NCBI GenBank assembly: GCA_965112735.1
Contig: OZ218950.1
Location: 4,340,001 to 4,404,000, forward strand
Source: Phaeosaccion multiseriatum
Lineage: Eukaryota; Ochrophyta, other classes
Direction of reading: 5' to 3'
DNA length: 64,000 nucleotides
In this document: positions 57,334-64,000 of the stretch, piece after piece
Position numbering within the stretch: the first letter of the stretch is position 1
Layout: each line of letters opens with the position of its first letter
Position numbers and translations under genes: made by a program
Notes under the pieces: generated by a model
Seen by the model: only the letters and a program-made list of their open reading frames with translations
Databases searched by the model: none
What the model was told of the DNA's origin: nothing

Positions 57334-59175
57334 TCACTTCTTGGTGCGGTGCCGTGTCCGCGGATCCACGCTCCCATTCTTCTTCTTCGTCTTCGTCTTC
57401 GTCTTCTTGCTCTTCTTCTCCTCCGCTCCCTTTTGGAGCGTTAGCAACTTCTCCTTCTCCTTCTCCTCCTCCTCCTCCTCTTCTCTTAGGAGCAATGCCA
57501 GCTTCTTCTTCTTCTCCTCCTTCATCTCCATCTCCCTCTTCTCCTCTTCTTCCTTTTGCAGCAATGGCATCTTTACTTTCTCCTTCGCGTGGCGCCATCC
57601 CGTGTGCTCAAACTTCTTCATCTTCTCCACCTCCACCATTGGCGTCTCGGGCGGTGACGCCGGGACCGCTGATGCCCCTGCAGGTGCTCCAGATGACGGC
57701 GGTGGCACTCCCCCGGAGACGCCTTGCTGCTGCTGCTTCTCGCGTTGGATGAGCTGCTCATGTGCCTGCCTCATCATTTCGAGCTGCTCCTCCACAGCAG
57801 CCTGCCTGGATGGGTCTCCCTTCAACGCCACCTCCACCTCCAATTGCTGAATCTTGGGCGCAGGTGGGATAGAAGACTTGGGAGCAGGAGCAGCAGCAGC
57901 AGCAGCAGCAGCAGGAGCAGAGGAACCGGCTGCGGGAGGGGGAGGAGCATCAGCGGCTCCGTTCCGCCCGACATCAGTAGACTGCCACACGTCCTGCAAG
58001 CCTCTCTCAAAGTCCGCCTCGCTGACACTCCCCACGTCCTCCTCCTGCCCTTCTCCAGTCACGGCTCTCTCCAGCGCATACGAAGCCGCCGCGCGCACCA
58101 GACCGGCAAGCTCTGCCCCAGACCAGCCCTCGGTCCGCTGAGCCAGCCCCTCGATGAAACGCTCGTAACCGTCGATACCATCAGTCTTCGCGTTCGCCTT
58201 CGCAGCAGCAGCAACACCACCACCACCCCTTTCGCTGCCCACCCGCAGCCGTCCCGAGTCCCGCATCTTCCTGCAGTGAATCTTGAGAATCTCGCCTCTG
58301 CCTTTCGCGTCGGGAGGAGGCACCAGGAGCTGTACTTCGAAGCGGCCGGGACGGAGGAGGGCGCCGTCGATCAAGTCCAGGCGATTCGTCAGAGCCACCA
58401 CCTTGAGAGAGACAGAGAGAGAGAGAGGAGTGGAGTGGGGCGAGGGAGGGTCGGGTGGGGGCGGCCCGGGGAAGGGGGGCGAGAAAGGGGACGTCAGCAC
58501 ATCATTCCACAGCGCGAGAGAGAGGCATAACAATACTTGCGTCTCTTGCTCTTCCCTCGCTCACGAAAGAGGATCCTCCACGCCCGCACACATACACAAT
58601 GCGCACGCACACACACCACGCACGCACGCCCACACGCACGCCCACACGCACCAGAGTCGGATGTGGTAGGCGCTCCACGCCGTCCATTCGACTCAGCAGT
58701 TGGTTCACCACGGAGTCGCGCACCCGCTCCCCGCTCTCGCCCGAGGACGCCGCCGACTGCCTCTGCGCCGCGATAGCATCGAACTCATCCATCACAATCA
58801 CGTGCAACGCCGTCAAAGTATCGTCATCGTATCCGCCCTCTTGACCCGAGCCAAAAGTATTCACACCCGACCTCATGCCTCGATACGGGCTTGCACCGCC
58901 ACCGACAGACTCCAGCGCCGGCTGCTGCTGTCCCTGCGAGGTCATGGAAGGGGCTTTGATGACTGTCTCTTGACCCAAGTAAGAGGGGGCAGGGATGTCA
59001 GGGGGGTAATCGAAAAGGGCGCGGATGTTGGCCTCCGAGGCGCCAACAAATCTGCCCAGAGGGGGATGGGGGGGAGGGGAGGGGCGACGACGGATGATTA
59101 CAACATGTCAAACTACTTGCTTACCATCATTAAAAGGGAGGGAGAAAGATGGAAACCAGAAGGAGGGACAGAATG

Positions 59176-59206
<31 letters not shown>

Positions 59207-61138
59207 AAGCAAAAAGAGATGTGTTGGGAAGACGACCAATCCACCATCCACCCGCACCTGTCCAACACCTCGGGGCCGGAGACGAAGGTGGGCGGTCTCC
59301 GCGTCAGCAAATTGGCCAATTTCCGGGCCAGGAGACTCTTGCCGCAGCCCGGTGGGCCATGGAGTAACAGTCCACTCACAGGGGAGACTCCCAAATCTTT
59401 CAGCAGGTCGGGCGGGGCCGCCAGAGGTACCCAGATCCGGCGGCGGATAGCCTCAACCACTTGGTCCAGACCACCCACCCCCAGGCTCTCGGAGTCAATG
59501 TGTGCCGGGGCTCGGTGGCGGCTTTTGGGGGCGGAAGAGGAGGAGGGGGGCGGGTAGGAAGGGGGGGTGGCGTAGGCAGAGGAGGAAAGGGGGGAGGCGG
59601 AGGAGGAGGAGGTGGAGGAGGAGAAGGAGGGGGGGGGGGCGAAAGAGGAGGAGGAACCGGGCGAGGCGGAGGAGGAGGAGGTGGTGGAGGAGAATGAGGG
59701 GGGGTCGGAGGAGGAGTAGGAGGAGTAGGACGAGGTTGTGGGAGTGTAAGAGGCGGAGGAGGAACCGGGCGAGGCAGAGGAGGAGGAGGTGGTGGAGGAG
59801 AATGAGGGAGGGTCGGAGGAGGAGTAGGAGGAGTAGGACGAGGTTGTGGGAGTGTAAGAGGCGGAGGAGTAACCGGGCGAGGCAGAGGAGGAGAAGGAGG
59901 GGGGGTCGGAGGAGGAGAAGGAGGAGTAGGACGAGGAGGAGTAGGAGGAGGAGGAGGAGGGAGGGTAAGAGGAGGAGGAGGGAGGGGAGGAGTAGGAGGT
60001 GTAGGAGGATGAAGAGGAAGGAGGGGAGGAATAGGAGGATGAGGAGGAGGGAGGGGAGGAGTAGGAGGAGGAGGAGGAGGACGAGGAGGAGGGAGGGGAA
60101 GAGTAGGAGGTGTAGGAGGATGAAGAGGAGGGAGTGGAGGAGGAGGAGGGGCGGGAGTGAAGAGAGAATGGTTTTGGGTCTCCTGCTCTCGGAGGGGGTT
60201 GGGGGAGGGACAAACAGAGAGAGCGAGGGAAACACACAGAGAGAGAGGGAGGGAGGAAGGGAAGGGGCGAGGATGAGCGGGGTCGGAGTCGACAGTGTGT
60301 TATCGCCTCGACGGATGTCAACCACAAAGGGCGTGGGGCACTCTTCGACTCCACGCTGGGCGGACATTCAATAACGTGGTGATGTTGCCGCCCCCCCTCC
60401 TTCCGACCATTGCATTTCTTCTCGCTCCTCTTGTTTTGAACCCATACGGACAGACGCAGTACGGACGCCCATGCTACGCCTGCTCCTCTCCGTCCCACCA
60501 AACCCCCCCACTTCCCGCCCCGTCTTCCTTCTTTCCCTCACGCAACTCTCTCCCTTACCCTGGTCGATGATTCCGGCGGCCCCACAGCCAGCCAAGGCAG
60601 CCCCCTCGGGAACCTTGGGGAGCTTGGCCAGAGCAGCAGCCGCCGCCGGAGAGGTCCTCCTCTTCTTGGCGAGGAAGTTGGCAGCGTACTTCTCTCGCTC
60701 CTCATCCATCGCCGAGCGATAGTCGGTAAACTCCTGCAGCTCCCTCTGTTTGTAGTGCGTTGAGCTAATGGGCATGCCCAGCATGAACGACTCCTCATGG
60801 ACGCCGGCGCGGACACCGTCACCAGGGTCCACGGTGATGGGGTTGCCGCGCTTCCTGTTCAACCCAGTGTTTTCGTATCTGTCTTCGTCCTCGTCCGTCT
60901 GCAGATTCCGGCTCTCTATAAAAGGGGAAGGACTAGCGCCCCACCCGCCACTATGGCGTGAAATAACGCTACTATTCTCCTCCTGGTGTCTCCTTAGCCT
61001 CGTGGCCTCTGCTTTGTTCTCCGGAAGGTAGTCCGAGGGGGCAGTCACCGGGGGGGGCAGGGCAGGGCCACTCTTCACAAGGTTGCTCTTCACCGCTTGT
61101 TTCTTCTTTCCCTTTCTCCCGTGATGCGACTTGGCCAT
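57334..61138 (-). CDS. NSF/Sec18-like AAA ATPase with a single AAA domain
   Basis: Exons 61138-60559, 60182-59258, 59051-58652 and 58401-57334 join in phase and encode 990 residues. The AAA domain matches NSF D1 in order: [14 protein letters not shown], Walker [29 protein letters not shown], Walker [27 protein letters not shown], sensor-1 [10 protein letters not shown] and the arginine-finger segment LLRPGRFE, then [14 protein letters not shown]. Unlike NSF it has no recognisable N domain and no second AAA domain. Exon 1 is basic and Lys/Arg-rich. Exon 2 is mostly Ser/Pro/Tyr repeats, including about three near-copies of a 108-bp unit. After the AAA domain come Pro/Ala tracts and a Lys/Glu coiled tail. 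NSF disassembles SNARE complexes; whether this protein does is unknown. The ATG at 61138 was chosen because an in-frame upstream ATG at 61270 is followed by acceptor-like sequence. Confidence 0.85.
59560..60150 (+). repeat. GGA-rich tract coding Ser/Pro/Tyr repeats in the AAA protein
   Basis: On the coding (minus) strand TCC-rich sequence reads as Ser-rich repeats. Bases of about 59655-59760 and 59760-59880 are near-duplicates of each other. Confidence 0.85.
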
Positions 61139-61848
61139 CGCGGTAGAAGATCCTCTTTGCCGATGAGAAGAGGATACAGGGCCTGCAAAGAGGGCGGCAG
61201 GAGAAGAGAGGTCAGTTTTTACTGCCCAAAAAACTCTGAGCAACAGGCTTCCCCATGTCATGGAGGCCATCTTGTGGTCTCCGGTAGCGGCGGCAGCAGT
61301 AGCACCACCAGCAGTAGAAGAACCACTACCACCACCGCCGCCGCCACCACCACCATCAGCAGCAGCAGCAGCAGCGGCAGAGCAGTGGTGGAGGCAGGCG
61401 CATGCCTCTCCTTGGGTTGGGGAAGAAAGGTTCCTCTTTCTGTCTACTGCTCCCTCATTAACGACTATTCACACTCACCATGGCGTCCGACGGAGACGGA
61501 CGGCGTCACAAAGGCGGGGCACTTCCCTCCCCCATGTCCGCTGTCGCTATTGCCAAGGCCGGTACCACCACCAACTGCTGTTGAGGTGCAGGCAAGCAAG
61601 AGGCCCAAGACAAGCACAGCACCATGCGTGCCATCCATCGCACTATCTTCTTAGATTGACCAATACGTCAGCCACCACACAAGGGCATACGCGTTGATTG
61701 GAAGGGAGGGGGGGACAAACAAAAGGGATTATGAGGGAAGAAATGGAAATGGGCCATCGGCCAAACGTACCATTCGAGAAAAATTCCCAATTTTAGATAT
61801 TAGACATCGATTTTAGAAACCGACCAAACTGAAACTGAAACTGAATCG
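61139..61848. other. Intergenic region upstream of the AAA gene
   Basis: It holds CAC/CAG triplet runs near 61290-61380 and, from about 61720, AT-rich sequence at the 3' end of the SEL1 gene. No gene is supported. Confidence 0.5.
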
Positions 61849-64000
61849 CTACAACTGCGCTGCGCCACTCCGCTTCTGCCTGACGACCAGCACGCACATT
61901 AGCATTACCACAAGTACAACAAGAGCCACCGAGTCGGCTTTGCTCCCACCCCCACCGCCATCACTCCCATGCGCCTCCTTCCAGCCGTGCCGGCTCCACC
62001 GTTTGAGCAACACGAGCAAGCCGCCTTCGGCAGAGGACCCTTCTCGCGAGGGCAGCAGCACCGCATGGGGCCCTCCTTGCCCTCCTCCTCCTCCTCCACC
62101 ACCACCACCACCACCACCACCGCCAGCACTGCCATCACTGCCGCCTCCACCCACCCACATGATGGCCAGGCCCCTGCACGTCTGCTGCCACCCCTCCGTC
62201 ACTTGACGCGTCTGCGCCTGCAAGGCTCTGACCCAGGAGGGCAACCAGCTCGCCGACGATGAGAAAGCCGACAGTGATCCTCCTCCCTCGCCATAGGAGT
62301 ATTCGAACCCCGGACTAAACGCCCCTGCACCGAGTGCCTTGTGCACCGCCAGCCGCGCTCTTGTGAATAGCACGAGGACTCGCAAGGGCATGGACAGCCA
62401 CGACCCCGACCCCGATACTGAATCGGCCATGCCTTCCACTCTGCCGTAGTAGATAGCAGCAAGGTCGAGGTCGGCCTCCACCCCGAGCCCAAACTCATAC
62501 ATGTACCCCATGTTGTAGTAGCCCTGCGCCAGGCCTGACGACGCTGCCCTGGAGTACCACCACGCCGCTCTTATGGGGTCCCGAGGCATGCCCCCTTGAC
62601 CGTAGAAGAAGGCATCCCCGAGGGGCAAAAAAGCTTCCGCCTTGCCTTCGGAGGCCTCCATGACGTGATATCGCACTGACACGGCGCGTTTCCACCCCTG
62701 TGCTTCTTCATTAGAGGAGGGACGATGATGATGCAAAGAGCCACGCTCATGATTCTCCCAACCTTGGTCTTGGTCGGCCTCGCTACCATGACCACCACCA
62801 CCACCACCACCACCACCACCATCGCCACTATCGACGCTGCCACCATCGCTGCTCCTCTCCGACTGCGGCAGGGTGTCTGTCTGGCCGTGATGGTCCTGAA
62901 GAGGCGCCGCAAGAGGCGGCCCGAGGAGAAGGTTGGGCTTATTGTCCACGAGGAAGGCCACGTTGCTGCCCGCTACCTCATACCCCATCTCACTCGCAAT
63001 AGCGTAGGCCATGACCGAGCACCCTGAGCGAGAGAATGGGGAAGGGGGGAGGGGGAAGGGGGGAGGGGGAAGGGGAGGGAGGCAGGAGGAGATGAGTGAG
63101 GTAGCTGGGTAGGCAGGCAGGCAAGGAGGGAGGGTGGGAGGGAGGGAAGGAGGGAAGGAGGGAAGGAGGGAAGGAGGGAAGGAGGGAAGGAGGGAGGGAA
63201 GGAGGGAAGGAGGGAAGGAGGGAAGGAAGGAAGGAAGGAAGGAAGGAAGGAAGGAAGGAAGGAAGGAAGGAAGGAAGGAAGGAAGGAAGGAAGGAAGGAA
63301 GGAAGGAAGGAAGGAAGGAAGGAAGGAAGGAAGGAAGGAAGGAAGGAAAGAAGGAAGGAAGGAAGGAAGGAAGGAAGGAAGGAAGGAAGGAAGGAAGGAA
63401 GGAAGGAAGGAAGGAGGGAAGGAGATGGAGGTCCAGAGAGCGAGCAAGACAGCGACCGAGAGAGAGAACGAAGGAAGTCCGCCCACTCACCGAGGTCCTT
63501 CTGCAGGTAGCAGTCGAAGCCCTGGCGGACGAGCTTGCCCCACGTTCCGGCCAAGGCGGCCGGCAAGAGGTACTTGGCCGCCTCTGCCCCGCTACGCTTC
63601 CCACCCTTCACCCCCTCCCCCTTAAGGTGCATGCCACCGAGCTCGTAAGCCGAGTCGAAGTGGCCGTGAGAGTGCGCCGCTACCGCAAACAGCCTCGCTG
63701 CCTCCGCCTTATCCTCCCGTGTGCCCAGCCCTCTTCTCAGCATGTGACCGGCGTTGTAGCATCCGTCTCCGTCGCCCCCATCGGCCGCCCGCCGAAACAG
63801 CGCATAGGCCTGCGTCAGATTCTGCTCCAGCTCCGCCCCGAAAAAGTACTCATACGCCAGCCCATTCAGTGCGCGAGTGCTGCCCTCGTCGGCGGCGGCC
63901 TGTGGTACGATTTCAGGTTCAGTTTCAGTTTCCCGTTTCAGGTTCAGTTCTTTTACCCCGACCAATGCACTGCCATGGTATCGAGAACTGATACATCGAT
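61849..64000 (-). CDS. SEL1L/Hrd3-like SEL1-repeat ERAD protein, 5' partial
   Basis: Two exons are visible, 63899-63491 and 63023-61849, joined in phase 1. The 5' exons lie beyond the right edge, and 63900-64000 is intron. SEL1 (TPR-like) repeats read as ALNGLAYEYFFGAELEQNL, GCYNAGHMLRRGLGTRED, SAYELGGMHLKGEGV, then GCSVMAYAIASEMGYEVAGSN with FLVDN as in SEL1L, and finally AFLPLGDAFFYGQGG and GYYNMGYMYEFGLGVEADL. A His/Asp/Gly-rich insertion interrupts the last repeats. Near the end are a Gly tract and one membrane segment (SVALVVLVVMLMCVLVV) followed by a short basic tail. SEL1L/Hrd3 scaffolds the Hrd1 ubiquitin ligase in the ER membrane and recruits misfolded lumenal proteins; this topology fits that role. 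Confidence 0.88.
63130..63420 (+). repeat. (GGAA)n tetranucleotide repeat in SEL1 intron
   Basis: Nearly 290 bp of GGAA/GGGA units, pure over about 63230-63410 with one AAAG change, lie within the intron between 63491 and 63023. On the coding strand it is TTCC. Confidence 0.95.

Noticed and set aside
63134-63625. Lys/Glu/Gly plus-strand frame of 163 codons and Phe/Leu/Pro/Ser minus-strand frames across the same DNA
   Set aside because: These are readings of the intronic GGAA array; the flanking SEL1 exons join across it in phase.

Overview
The window is eukaryotic nuclear DNA. Nearly every gene is split by GT-AG introns, many of them carrying long simple repeats. Coding regions are GC-rich, proteins contain Ala, Gln, Ser, Asp and Gly runs, and genes are packed only hundreds of bases apart. 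Two proteins begin with a signal peptide ending next to a Phe (VNA|F and ASG|F), the pattern used to enter a complex red-lineage plastid. A stramenopile (ochrophyte) alga is therefore the best guess; the species cannot be named from this sequence.

The most interesting locus is at the left edge (2-5911, + strand, 5' end outside the window). It is one multi-exon gene whose first visible exon encodes a zinc-dependent cytidine/deoxycytidylate-type deaminase fold (HAE and PCxxC). Its last three exons encode a TnpB/Fanzor-type RuvC nuclease with a C4 zinc ribbon. The deaminase exon splices in phase 0 to the next exon, so the simplest reading is a deaminase fused to a Fanzor, the eukaryotic RNA-guided nuclease family.

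The remainder is mostly cellular genes for which I resolved exon structure:
- 6470-9652 (-): BASS-family plastid transporter.
- 9860-13550 (+): UBA-UAS-UBX p97 adaptor.
- 13827-16953 (+): TauE/SafE-type anion exporter.
- 17167-20281 (+): plastid-targeted PDZ plus [2Fe-2S] ferredoxin fusion.
- 21637-25471 (-): CYP7/CYP8-like P450.
- 26057-29585 (+): CSRNP-like Cys-rich nuclear protein with a SAP motif.
- 30962-35218 (+): OSCA/CSC1/TMEM63 channel.
- 36234-39901 (-): unrecognised protein with a possible longin-like N-terminus.
- 40044-43685 (+): peroxisomal enoyl-CoA hydratase/3-hydroxyacyl-CoA dehydrogenase ending in SRL.
- about 44660-56600 (+): very large RCC1-repeat multi-pass membrane protein with roughly 30 exons.
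- 56792-57064 (-): orphan SufD C-terminal fragment.
- 57334-61138 (-): NSF-like protein with a single AAA domain.
- 61849 to beyond 64000 (-): SEL1L/Hrd3-like ERAD protein.

Three gene pairs are divergent and share upstream regions: BASS/UBX (207 bp), P450/CSRNP (585 bp) and the unknown gene/multifunctional enzyme (142 bp). Simple repeats are abundant, mostly inside introns. There are also a homogeneous 61-bp minisatellite in an intron and a perfect 22-bp inverted repeat whose arm recurs in another gene. I saw no rRNA, tRNA, CRISPR array or prokaryotic operon, but I could not run an RNA search.
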